From Diploptera punctata (Eukaryota; Arthropoda; Insecta; Blattodea; Blaberidae): a DNA stretch of 64,000 nucleotides. The translations under genes were made by a program, and so were the position numbers. The notes under the pieces were generated by a model, which saw only the letters and a program-made list of their open reading frames with translations, was not told the DNA's origin and searched no databases. The stretch covers positions 859,501-923,500 of the forward strand of contig JASPKZ010007534.1 of the NCBI GenBank assembly GCA_030220185.1. The letters are read 5' to 3'. Below are positions 25,901 through 39,500 of the stretch, piece by piece. Each line of letters starts with the position of its first letter. Positions within the stretch are counted from its first letter, which is position 1.

Positions 25901-28900
25901 ATGTGGCAAGAACATAGAATCTTCCCAGTTAGACACAAGGTCCACACGGTTTAGGCCAATCTGAAAATTTTGTCCCAATTATTATAATTACTCATCAATC
26001 TTTTCATCGGGATAACGTGACTCCGCCTTCCAGGCGCCCCAACCTCAGAAGTTGGTTACAATTCAGCCAATGCAAAGACAGAATGCCAGGAAAATGTAAA
26101 AGAAACCTGGAGTCATAGGATAAAAATAAAGTTTTCTCATTTGTTGTTTTTTTCTGCTACATTTGTATATGTGTTAATGTGTGTACTTTTGTGTTGCGCC
26201 CAGTACTGGTGGACTTACGGGACTTTCCCGAGGTTACGCAGGGAACGCACTTTCCACGAGCTCCCGTTACGAGAAGTAAGCACAACTTAAGTTCCATTCA
26301 CACTTACATGAAGCGAAACAAACGCCAGTTCACAACCAATGTTCTAGTTCTTGTGACACAGTGATATAATGTACGGTTAAAAACTATAAAATAGTTACCT
26401 TGTAGGTCCGTCTCCTCAACTTAAGTTGTTTTAAAACTCTGTAGGCCTTTCGGGACTAGTCCCATCATCAGTAGAATGCATTAGGTCCGTTCTTGTTGAC
26501 CCTTGTTGAAGCACTGACTTGGTTGTGAGAATTTTGTACAGAGGATTGTGTGGACTGGGTGTGTATTCATTGAGAATCAGGTTGTTGTTGATTTATCTTC
26601 GGATTGCGATTTCCCACAGTATATTTATCCTCGTTGTAATGTTTTCTCTATGTACTATTGTGAGGGTGTTATCGATGTTATGCATATGGTGTCCAGCCTG
26701 AATTACATGTTTTGTGTAACTAGATTTTCCTCCATTATAAATGAAATCTCTGAAATGTTCCTTGAATCTAATGTTGAAGCTTCTGTTAGTTTTCCCAATG
26801 TGGAATTTATTGCAGTCTGTACACGCTATTACAGCGACACACTACGGGGTGAATCATAAATATGGCTATACGTTTGATCGCGTTCTGTGATGAAAATATT
26901 ACCATTGCAGGAAATATGAAATTACCGTTGGAAAGGCAATTATTCAAATTACAACAATGGAATAAAACAAAAAACAGCGTAGAACTTACGTCATTAGTCA
27001 AAATGGCGTTGAATATGCAACAGCAAATTACAATTGCTGCATGGGCAATAACGTATGCTAATGATCGTGAGGCCGCAAGACGTGAGTTTAACGTAGCATT
27101 GCAGCCGTCGACTGTGGGGAAGTGGAGAAAACGACTGCTGGAAAAGGGAAGGATGCAGAAAATCAAACCTCCTGGAAGGCCTCGCATTAGCGCGGATGCA
27201 GAAACAACGAAGAGAATTGTGGAGGCGTTCGACGCGAGCCCACAAAAATCAACCCGCCAAGCTGCACGTGAGCAGTGATTTGTTTTGTTTTGTTCTATTG
27301 TAGTAATTTGAAGGATTCCCTTTCCAATGATGTATTTGCTTTAATAATGATAATAACATTTTCGTCACAAAATGCGATCAAACGTATAGCCATATTTTTG
27401 AATCACTCTGTATATAATAGAAATCACATCATAATAACAAATCACACGTTAAATGTTGTAATTTGGAACGATGTCGCATTAAAGAATATAATTAGTTACG
27501 TTTTGTGTTCCAAATGCCCTTAGGCCTATCTCTCATTACCAAGTGTTTCACAAATACCTTTCTAATCATCCTGTAGAGGAATTAGCTGTAGTTTACGACG
27601 GTTAGTTTCTTATCTAAACAAGGCTGTTGTTTGTTGTTTATAATCGGAGGTGACTGGCACCATCCTACTTGCTGCGTATTGTTACCCACTGGGCGACTTT
27701 TGTAGCTAAATTTCTTTATGGCTATCATTATGCAGTTCATGACTTATGTTAAACCTAGCCATAGTAGGAAGATGTTTTCTGTCTAGAATACCATGTGGAT
27801 AATGTATGATTCCTCAATATTTAACCTATGGAACATAGGTTAAATATTTTGTGCATGAAGAGGAATTTCTCCATAGTAGATAAACTATCCACTAAGGGCT
27901 GAATATCTTGGAAAAACTCCTCGACATGTGTACTTAATTGTATCGCCGGTATAGTGCGATCTTGAACATTGTTGTTCACATTTGTTTGTGAAGAAGTACC
28001 AGGTTTGGTTGCTTGGGAGAAGGTAACATGAGGATAGACTTTCACCGAAGTGAAAGTCTTGGGTTGGATGGATGGTAATTGGGTAACTTTTGGTTTTTTG
28101 GCTTGTTCGTACTTTTCCAGCGCTGCCTGGAAAGCTGGTCAGCCACGGTATGAAGCAGGGTGACCGGACGCCCCGCAATTTACACACTTTAATAAATTAA
28201 GGTTTCTCTGTGCAGAGGCCTTAATGGGGCAGTCCTTATGCCCATGGGCCTCGGCACAGATTACGCAACGTGGCGTCCGGCCACACGCAGGAAAAGTGTG
28301 GTTGAAGGACTGGCACTTGAAACATTGTTTAAGACCGGCCCTTGGTCTGTATCCTTCCACGGCCACGACACAATAGCATAGCCTTTTGAGATCATACATT
28401 TTGAAAGCCTCTGCTGTTCGCTTTAGTTCCAAAATGAAAACCGGTAAGGGTTTTTCCAAATTATCTTTTTTCGCAATAATTTGCGTTACTTTTTGAAGAG
28501 GAAATCCCAAAGTAAACAAGGCTATGTTTCGGTTTGTCTTAAGTGTGAATGGAATTTTTAGTGATTGCTTTGCACATGCGCACAGCGCACTTTCTAGATT
28601 AGATGTTTAACAATCACTGCTGCTCACGCCTACGAAAATGACAGATCAGAAAATAAAGAGATTTCTGAAAACTCTACAGCAGTGGCGGCTCGTGACCTAC
28701 ATTAAATTTTAAAAAACTTACCCAAACAAGGTCTTCCAAAGCAAACTTTTGAATAGCGAATGAAACAACGAAAAATTAGATACCAGAGGGACAACAAATT
28801 AATTCTAATGTCTACTCCATTAGTTCTAAGCAGCGCGCAGGATAAATGTGTAAAAAATACGAATTCATTGCGATAAATCGATAATTAAAAATATTATTTA

Positions 28901-29482
28901 AAAAATATATATTACAATATATGGAATGGAACTTCACTCGTTCCACATAAACAGCCGCCACTGCTCTACTGTACTGTAATGTAATGTGTTTCATATTAAA
29001 GCCATCTTTATTGGTTTCAATACTAAAATTGCATTATAACTTACCTACTCTAAAAATAAATAAATAAACTGAAAGTATATTTAAGACAGTTATTTCTACC
29101 AGTTATATTATATGGATGCGTCCACCGCTGTGGTCTCGGGGCAGCGGGCCCGGGTTCGATCCCTGGTCGGAGTAGTTTTTCTGGGTGAGGTTTTTATCGG
29201 GTTTTTTCCTCACCTGTAAGACAAATGTCAGGAAAACTTTAAGGCCCAAACAGTCCCCGAAATCATTTGGCCATCGCAATCATCATCATCATTGATATTC
29301 ATCTTAGGTTAAGCTTAGGATTAGGGACTCTCCTGGCGCACCATTATCATCACCATCACCCATCATATCATCGGGGCAACATAACCCCGCCTTCCAGGCG
29401 CCCCAACCTCAGAAGTGGGTTACAAGTACGCCATGCCAGAAAAGAAACCAGGAATGTCGAAAGACAAACCTGGAGCATTTGG

Positions 29483-29560
<78 letters not shown>

Positions 29561-30450
29561 ATGCAAAACATGGACTCTTACTTTAAGGGAGGAAAGAGTA
29601 TTTAGAATAGAGTTTTTAAGAAAATTATTTGGACCAATCAGAGATGAACAGACAAGGGAATGAAGAAGACCACATACATGGGAAACCAGATATAATAAGA
29701 ACAGTTAAGTCTCGTAGACTGCGATGGGCAGGTCATATGACTCAAATGGGGAATGAAAAAAAGGCATGGAAACTTGTAGGAAAACCAGAGAGAAAGCGCC
29801 CAGTGGGCAGACCAAGGAAAAATAGAGGGAAGCGCCCAGTGGGTAGACCAAGGAAAACGAGAGGGAAAGCGCCCAGTGAGTAGACCAAGGAAAACTAGAG
29901 GAAAGCGCCCAGTGGGCAGACCAAGGAAAACTAGAGGAAAGCGACCTGGGTAGACCAAGGAAAACTGGAGGGAAAGCACCCAGTGGGTAGACCAAGGAAA
30001 ACTAGAGGGAAAGCGCCCAGTTGGTAGACCAAGGAAAACTAGAGGGATAGTGCCCAGTGGGTAGACCAAGGAAAACTAGAGGGAAAGTGCCCAGTGGGTA
30101 GACCAAGGAAAACTAGAGGGATAGCGCCCAGTGGGTAGATCAAGGGAAACTAGAGGGAAAGCGTCCAGTGGGTAGACCAAGGAAAACTAGAGGGATAGCG
30201 CCCAGTGGGTAGATCAAGGAAAACTAGAGGGAAAGCGTCCAGTGGGTAGACCAAGGAAAACTAGAGGGAAAGCGTCCAGTGGGTAGACAAAGAATTAGGT
30301 GGAATAGCATTAGTATGATTTAAGGGAGGTAAATTATACAGGGAATGACTGCAAAACATTGCTCGGGATAGGAAAGTATGGGGACCTTATGTCCGCGCGA
30401 CCATGAACCTACAGGTTCGATAGTGCCATTGAGTTAATTATTATTATTAC

Positions 30451-30516
<66 letters not shown>

Positions 30517-33500
30517 CGGCCTAGTTATTTAGGGATTAAGTTATATGCCTCTTGTCTCGAGGGTTGCGGGTTCAAACCTAAGCGGTATTGATAATTTTTT
30601 TAGGATGAAAAAATTCAACAAACAAGTGCTTCAGAAAGAAATTTAACCCGTATATCCCAAATTTGAACATTTTCAGGATCTTAAAAGAACCTCAAGTCTA
30701 AATTATAGCCTCTGAGCAAAATGTAATCGGCCTTTCTCATTCAAGTAATACCTTGGTTGCCTACTATGTGCCTGCTTCTGGCGATGAGCTAACCATTTGC
30801 ACTCGCTGATATCTCTATGTAAATAAACGTACGGTTATAGATAGACTTGACAGCTGGGTGATCTGTTTGCAGACGTCGGCTGTATATCAGCTGCAGAGGA
30901 GAGTGAGAACTCTGCGGGAACAGCTGCAGAGAAGGGACCTGCATCTGGATTTACTGCGCAGAAAGTTGTCGCTGCAGGAGGAAAACTGCAGAGTGCGCAG
31001 CGCTCTACAGTCAGAGCGAGACGAGGCTAACATCAGGTCAGTACAGTCAACTGCTTCTATTATCTTTAGCCATAGGTTCATGGCCGCACGCACATAAGCT
31101 CTCCATACATCCCTATCCTGAGCAAATGTTTTCTAATCATTCCTGTATAATCTACTTTCCTCAAATCATGGTTAATGTTATTCTCCCACCTCATACCTGG
31201 TCTACCAACTGGGCGTTTTCCCATTGGTTTTCCTACAAGAAGCTTCCATGCATCTATTCCATTCCCCATCCGTGCCACATGTCCTGCCATAGCAGTATAT
31301 GAGATTTAACTGTTTTCATTATATCTGGCTTCCTATAACGACCATGTCTAATTCCCGAGTAGCGCCGCGCTATTGTATGAGGTCCTAGGAACATGTTCCT
31401 GTGTTTCAGCCTTTGGTATGGATTCTCTGAAGTAGTCCCCGCCCGGAGAACCGAATGGGGAACTATTTTACCTCCGGAAAATTTTACCCCAGTGGAACCC
31501 ATGTCCGCGTTTCTTGACGGTCGTATTTTTACGGTGAAAATTCGTCACTCTTTCGACCATGCTCGCGTCCATGCTCTGTGTGTTTGCGGGGAGAAGTGTG
31601 GGGAGTGGAGGGGGTGCACTTCTTTGCTTCGCATAGTACTAACAGCTGAGACAGCAAATTCCTTTCAGACACACGGAGCTGGGATAAAAAAGACAATACT
31701 CCGGCTCTGGGAGCGTGTAAATACACATGCACATGCGCGGCGGAGAAAACTCCACAACTAGTATTACATCCAGAAGATTGTGATGAGCAGGCCATGGCCC
31801 GAATACAGTACAACTCTTTTAACATTTTTATTGGGAAACTCTAGCGCAAAATTCCATTAGGTATTCCATTCCCTATACGTGCCACATGTCCTGGCCATCG
31901 CAGTCGACGAGACTTAACTGTTCTTATTACATATGGGTTCCTATAAATATCATGCAGTTCACTGTTGTGTAGCCTTCTCCATTCACCTGTTTGTTCATCT
32001 CTCTTTGGTCCAAAACATTTCCTAAGAACTTTATTCTCAAACACTCGTAATATTTTTTACTGCCTTAAAGTACGAGTCCATGTTTCGCATCCATGTAATA
32101 TAACTGGTAGAATAATAGTTTTATATATTTTCAGTTTAACGTTTTTGAAAGGAGTCGGGATGAAAAGAGTCTCTGCAATGCATAATAGCACGCATTTCCA
32201 GAATTGAGCCTATGTTAATTTCTTTGCGCATCTCATTCCTGTTTGTGATTATTGTTCCCAGGTATTTGAATTCAGCCACTTCTTCAAAATTTCCGTAATT
32301 GTATTAAATTCACTATAGTTATACAGTAAATATATTTCAGAGTGAAGAAGCTGATGAAACAGATGGACAGGCTCCAGTTGCAGCTGGGAGAAGCGAGAGA
32401 TCACGTAAGAGATCTGAAAACACCAGCTAGCAGATGCAGCTGACTACAAGGTGAGATCAAGGTCAAATCTCTACACCATATTACCTACTTCCTTCACAGT
32501 AGCTTCTGCCCGCTCCTGGAATTTCCTTCCTCAAGATATCAGAGGTTGCCACATACTTGGCACCCTTAAGTCACGTTTATACCCGCGACCCTCGGTACCA
32601 GAGGCAAGGAGCATAACTACTAGTCCATCGCGGCCGACTTCTTGTAGGGAAACCAGAGGAAAAGAACCCAGTTGGTAGACCAAGAATGAGGTGGGAGAAT
32701 AACATTAACCATGATTTCAGGGAGGTAGGTAATACAGGGGATGATTGGAAAACATTAGCTAAGGATATTGATTTACTGAGAGCTTATGTCCGCGCGGCCA
32801 TGAACCTACGGGTTATATAGTGCCAGTGAGTTACTTAAGCCTTGAGTTTAGCGCTAGCACACCTTCACAAAGAAACGGGCTGTGGTTCTTCATGAAAATG
32901 TTCCAATATTTTCTTTACAGAAAATTCTGGTGGGAAAGTGAAGGGAGCTTTGGTCATTTTTCAATGCAGGCGAAATACTGCTGGGGTTTGCCAGCTTAAG
33001 TTTTGTTTTATATTATTTCCACAGATCAGCGCCTTAGAGAGAGGACGAAAAGTGGAGGAACTTCAGAAGAGACTTGTCGAATCAGAGATGTTAAGAACTC
33101 GCTACAACCGCAAAGTGGCTTTGCTCAAGGAACAGGTACGTACTGTCACAGCCTTCCACTCTCTTGTCTTCTGCTTCTTAATCCATCCACTCACTCACTC
33201 CCAAAGAGAAACTTCGAATAGAGGGAAAAACTGAGTACACTGACATCTAAAAAATTTCGGTCGTTTACGATGAACTACAATGAGCAAACTACAATGGTAG
33301 CGCTGTTTCGTAGTAACAGAATATGTAACTAAATAAAACAAATGCAAGGCACACGGCGTGTTCACTCGGGATTATGGGAAATTAGCCATTTTGTAAATTT
33401 AAATTTTTAACTGCTATCCTTTCGTTGTATGTAGACGGTACTGTAAAAATTATATATTATCGAAAATTATATATATCGAAAGTTAAAATCATTACTTAGA

Positions 33501-36500
33501 TTTTATTTTACTCTAATTTGTAGGTAAATTCAAGCTTGCTTATGTTTTTAATGTGAATCTATTTTCAAAGACTATTTAACTCATGCCCCAAATGGGAGTC
33601 AATGACCAATCACGTTTCAATGATTTCTGTTTTGCAACCAATCAGAGTCGTGTTTACACCAAATATTTATCAGTGTTATAATTACCATAATATTAAAGAA
33701 GCTCCTCCTTACAATATTGCGTTCTTTTGGCAATAAATATTATGATCTGGTTGCAGTGATAAACAAAAGAAGCAGTAGAAGCGTACCTATCGTTTCTCAT
33801 TTGTTTTCAAACATCGCCGTTTACATTAATATATAAATATTTTAAAATAACTACAGTTAATAATGATTTGTGAGTAAACAGCTTAATTTTATTCGTTAAA
33901 TATTCCTAACAAATGCCACTCTTGATTTCCAAATTCTCTACATAAATTCACTCCTCACTTCGTGAGTCGTGAATTTATCGATAATTTGGAAATCACTCGT
34001 GGCATTACTTATGATAAACCTACTAGAAGTGATAAAATTCTAAGATTTGTTAGGTTAGGAAGAGTGATGTTAGTGTACAGCCATTTCTAATAAACATTTT
34101 AAAAATGTGACTTTATAATGGACTTCAGATGTACGACATGGCTAAGGTTCTTTAATAAATATTGTATAAAATATGTATGTGAGAATAAGGGGGTAGGTCA
34201 GTTGTACATATTTATTAAAAGAGCTCATAATGCACGTTTTTAACTTTTAATAAACGAAAATGTCGGCCGCGGTGGGCTAGTGGTTATGCTCCTTACCTCT
34301 GGTCCCGAGGGTCGCGGGTTCAAACCCGGCCGGGGTCGATGGATTTTTTATGACGGAAAAATCCAAGGAGCAAGTCCTCCGGGAGGGACTTTAAGCCGTG
34401 GCTCCCGAGTCTGAAGGTTTTCAGGCTCGTAAAAAATCCTTAAGCCTGAATGAAAGGGCCTCTACTAAGCAAAATTTACCGAATTTTCCCGTCCTAGTAC
34501 TACCTTGGTTTCCTAGATGTCAGTGTGAGGCGGAACGCTGACCACGGACCACTCTAAATGACATCTATACGAAAAAAGTGTAACTAAATTAGTATCGTTC
34601 AAATTCTTCCCTGTAAGGGGAGAGCGCCTCAATCTCTGTATAGGGAAAACATGGGCTTACAATAAAATAAACGAAAATAAATTAACATGTTTTATTTATT
34701 TCCATTCTTCCCTTCTGTTAAAATTAAAGAAAATCTTTAGGTCTGAGACGCTGGGTATAAATAATTAAATAATTTAAAATTAATTAATACGTTATTTATT
34801 ACTATAAAAGTTTAATTTCAGGATTATTCACCAGATGGCGTTATATAATTAAAATTCATAATTTTACCACCAGGCGGTGCTGAATTTCATATTAGTACGA
34901 GAAAAAATCGAAAAAAATTAGATGTCGTTAGTTGTTCTACACTAGCGCCGCTTGTGTCATGTACGCGAAACTTGTCAACTTTCTTCTCTGGCTCACTCCC
35001 ATTACCCTCAACTCCTGTACCATCCAGTGACTAGTGAATTTATCTAGAGGATTTGGAAATCGTTCACTACGCTCTTTATCGATTTCTCTTTATCAGTTAC
35101 TGCTTTTGTGATAAAGAAAGCTCCTCATTTTTAATATTCTAAACAGGTCAGAGCATTATTTTTTTCTCCACCAAATAAATTGAATATAGCAAATAATAAA
35201 CAGATTCCTTGATTTTACTGAGTCATCTGAAGAGAGGTCTTCCTACTTTCCATTTGCCATCAATTCTATGTCATGCTACTTCAGGTTATGGACCTGATTC
35301 CTTTTCTCCGAAATGGTGACCCAGGATTCTTATTCTAGGCTTTAAGGGCACCCGGTACTAATTTCCTTGCAATTTGGTTTAAAACTATGCAACATGCAAA
35401 CATCATTTTTTTCAACTTATTCTTAAGTTATTACTTACTTACTTACTCACTGGCATTATCGAACCCGTAGGTTCATGGCCGCGCGGACATAAGCTCTCCA
35501 TACATCCCTATCCTGAGCTAATGCTTTCCAATCATTCCCTCTATAATCTACTTCCCTCAAATCATAGTTAATGTTATTCTCCCACCTCATTCTTGGTCTA
35601 CCAACTGGGCGTTTTCCCTCTGATTTCCGTACAAGAAGTTTCCATGCACGTCTCTCACTCTCCATTCGTGCCACATGTCCTGCCCATCGCAGTCTACGAG
35701 ACTCAACTGTTCTTATTATATCTGGCTTCCTATAAAGACCATGTAGCTCATTGTTATGTAGTCTTCTCCATTCACCTGTCTTCATCTCTCTTTGGTCCAA
35801 AAATTGTCCTACGAATTTTATTCTCAAATACTCGTAATCTCCTTTCCTTCCTTAATTTCACACACCTGTCCAAAAATGCTCCTATTTTTTTTTCGACCAC
35901 CGCTGTGGTCTCGGGGTAGCGTGCTGCCTTGTCACGCAGCGAACCCGGGTTCGATCCCCGGTCGGCACAGTTTTTCTGGGTGAGGTTTTTATCGGGGTTT
36001 TTCCTCACCTGTAAGACAAATGTCAGGAAAACTTTAAGGCGCAAACGGTCCCCGAAATCATATGGCCATCGCAATCATCATCATTCATATTCATCTTAGA
36101 TTAAGCTTAGGATTAGGGACTCTCCTGGCGCACCATTATCATCATCATCACCCATCATATCATCGGGGCAACGTAACCCCGCCTTCCAGGCGCCCCAACC
36201 TCAGAAGTGGGTTACAAGTACGCCATGCCAGGAGAGAAACCAGGAATGTCGAAAGACAAACCTGGGGCATTAAAAAAAATATTTTTTTTAAGTTTATTTC
36301 CTTGCATCATAGTGAATACCCAAGGCCTCATTGCCATAAGTAATTACAGCTCACACAAAATTGTCTGAAGAGTGACATTTCGAGAAACTCCCTAAACACC
36401 AACATTTAAATTACTAGGCTATGAGAACTTTTCCGCCACAATGTGCATCTCAATTTATTCGAAACTTCAGAAAAAAGTTATGTTGGTAGTAATATGAACA

Positions 36501-39500
36501 AAATAGCTTCGGTCTTTGATGTGCCTATATTTAGGCCTATTATAATTTGAGACTTTACATACAAACTTTTTATTACATAAATTAATTTTGTGGGGTAGCC
36601 ATGTATTTCCATAATTTTCCATAGCTTATCTCTATCAACACGATCAAATGCCTTCTCAAAATGCAAATGATATGCAGAACTATACATAAAACATTAAAGA
36701 ATAAAACAACAAGAGATACCAGATTGAAGTTTTATAAAACATTGGCAGTTCCTGCATTACTTTATGGGAGTGAAACTTGGGTAATGACCAAAAAATTCGC
36801 AAAGTTGAATACAAAGCGCAGAAATGAACTTCCTTAGAAGAACAAAAGGCTGCACAAGATTGGATCGGATAAGGAATGAAGATATAAGAACAGAGTTAAA
36901 TACATATCCATTGAATTAGAAAATCAGAGAATATAGAGAGAAATGGCTTACACATGTGCAAAGAATGAATGTAACAAGATTACCAAGAACAGTATTCAAC
37001 TACAAGCCAAGAGGTTCAAGGAATGTAGGAAGGCCAGTGAAAAGATGGACAGAACAACTGTGAGGAGGAACAGGCAATTTATACCTAGTCCGTGAAGTGA
37101 AGAAGAGTAATATTAACAAATGACGAACTCAGTGTTATACTCAGGCACTACAATGTATCCAAACCAATTTATTCGAAATTGTTCAAACCCCGACCGCGTC
37201 CTCGGGGCGGGGGACTTTAAGCTGTGAGTCTTGATTCCAAATACTTTTCGAGTCCTAATACAACTTCAAGCCTGAATTAGACCCTCTGAGCAAAATTTAA
37301 TCGGTCTTCCCATCCAAGTAGTACTTTATATACCTAATATAGTCCAGCCGCTGAGCCTCCGGCCCTGACATTTACGTTGTGCGAGGGGTAAAGTGGGAAA
37401 CTCGCCCTCTACTGTCAATAAGGAAATAATTGAAGTGGGAGTGAACATCTGCCACAACCAATCACTGCTCTTGTCGCCGTTAGTAAGGTTTCAAATTGCC
37501 GCGATGTTCTCGGCTGTATTTCTGCTAACTACGACAAATTCGTAGTCTCTTTTTTTTTTCATTTTCAATTTCGCACAATAAATTGAACATTTATTTCTAA
37601 TTCTAATATTTATAATATTCGTCCTGGATAAACAGAAAGTGCCATGATTTGATATTCCACGTGGTACATAAAGCGGCAACACTGTTATGAAAACGTCAGG
37701 GCGGGAGACCAGCGGCTGGACTGTAGGTGTCTCTTTCAAGGCGATTAATTAACCACTTGTCACTCGCTGATATCTACAGGGGAAATAAGCGTAAACAAAT
37801 AAGTTATTCCCGCATCAGGAAAAGAACAGACAGTTAATCTAATATAAAATTATCTAACCTAAAATAAAATAATCACACAATAAATTAAAGAAAAAGTTAT
37901 TAAGTGATCCCAGTATAGCCCTGAAGAGGCCCTTGGGGTAGTAGGAGGTTAACACTCCCACCTTTCTAGACAATCAGCACGATGTCAGCCAGGTTGTCAG
38001 CCTTGCATGACGGCCGCGTTTACCTCCAGAACAAGAGTCTAGTTTTCTTTTCCATTAGAGGCCGAGTCGATCTTAGGGCCATCATCCCACCAGCAGTGTC
38101 GTGCCAGTTAAAAATCCTGAAGCCATCAGGCTTCGAACCCTCAACCTTACGGCTTCGTAATGCTTTAACCAACTACGCTAAGGCGTACCCGTAGTAATCA
38201 TTTAATATATTTATAAATATGTTATCAACCTGCAGGAAGAAGGAGACCAGGACGTCCACTCAAAAGACTTTTGGATGGTGTTTCACTTGAGGCTGAAACA
38301 GGTCAACAAATGGCCTAAATTCGTGAATTTACTGTGACGATGATGATGATAAAATATTTTATCGTTAGCTTCGCCCAACGTGAAGGTGAGGAGACTAATT
38401 GTCTAGACAGAATCCTCCGGACTTCGCCGAAACTCGCCACTAAGTGATCGTCATTTGCAGCAGGTCAGACTCTAACAAGGGAACGGTCTACCACTGCATA
38501 CCGGAACCTACCTTCAAATGTCTTCCAGAGAAGCGTTGCGATGCACAAAGGCGGTATCCACAAAATGATCTGCTGTTTTTAACTGCAAGGCCATAAAATC
38601 CAGCGCAACATCTCATTTAAAACATAGGAGAGTAATGCAACTCGTTAATTGGTACATTGGATAACCCTATCTGCCCTCCCGCCTCACACCACTCCGCTCT
38701 TTCTCAAGCAGGCAGTCCAACCGCTCCGTAAAGTGGGTTGTCATTTCTGGTTTCTGGCTTTAATTTCTGTACCTTGCAGTTAAAAAAGGCTGATATAAGG
38801 AAGTTCGGGTAATGTGGACCCTTCTGTTTGAGTGGACCCTGTTAATATCTTCTTTAATTGGTGCTGCCCTCGAACAGAAAATATTTTAACTTCTTCCCCT
38901 CATCAACTTTGACGGGTTCAAGGCCAGTATATTTTATTGTTGGTGTGAAGAATGGTTTATTTGTGATATTTATGAAAATGACCACTTTAAAAGTTTTTCA
39001 AGCTAAGAATCAATTCTTAATTTCTGCTGTTGAATATTACAAATGCTGAAAAAACTCCTAAATATATTATATTATGTAGATGTTGTTTTAATATACTGAC
39101 TGGTTTGGTTTGATGTTATGTAACGTGGTGGCTGTATAAAATAATTAAACATAACAAAGCAATTCGGTTAATGTGGACCCTCCCTCGTGTCCACTTTACA
39201 CGATTATGTATGTTTTATCAATGAGGATGGTATCTGTAAAAACCATTAACTTAATTAATTTGATTTAATATCCTTGTAATTTTACTAAACCCAAAGACCG
39301 TCGCTTTCTGCAACTGAATGACGTGTGAATGTTATAATCAACAATAATTTTTCAAAACATTAAATAAATATCAACGCTTTTAATTATGATCAGTCGTAAA
39401 TATTTTCACATTAATCTGTGCCTGTCTGTATAAATTAATAGAGCAAATAAACTTAAAAATAGACTAAAAGCTAAGGTGGACTCTGGGGGTCCACTTTATC

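Noticed and set aside
29267..29663. ORFs with IYIYIY and VCVCVC runs
   Set aside because: They are translations of the (AT)n(GT)n microsatellite between a SINE and a LINE.
31393..31825. Overlapping ORFs of about 100-120 codons on both strands
   Set aside because: No recognisable motif, no splice signals that fit gene 1 phases; chance frames in a GC-richer repeat are more likely.
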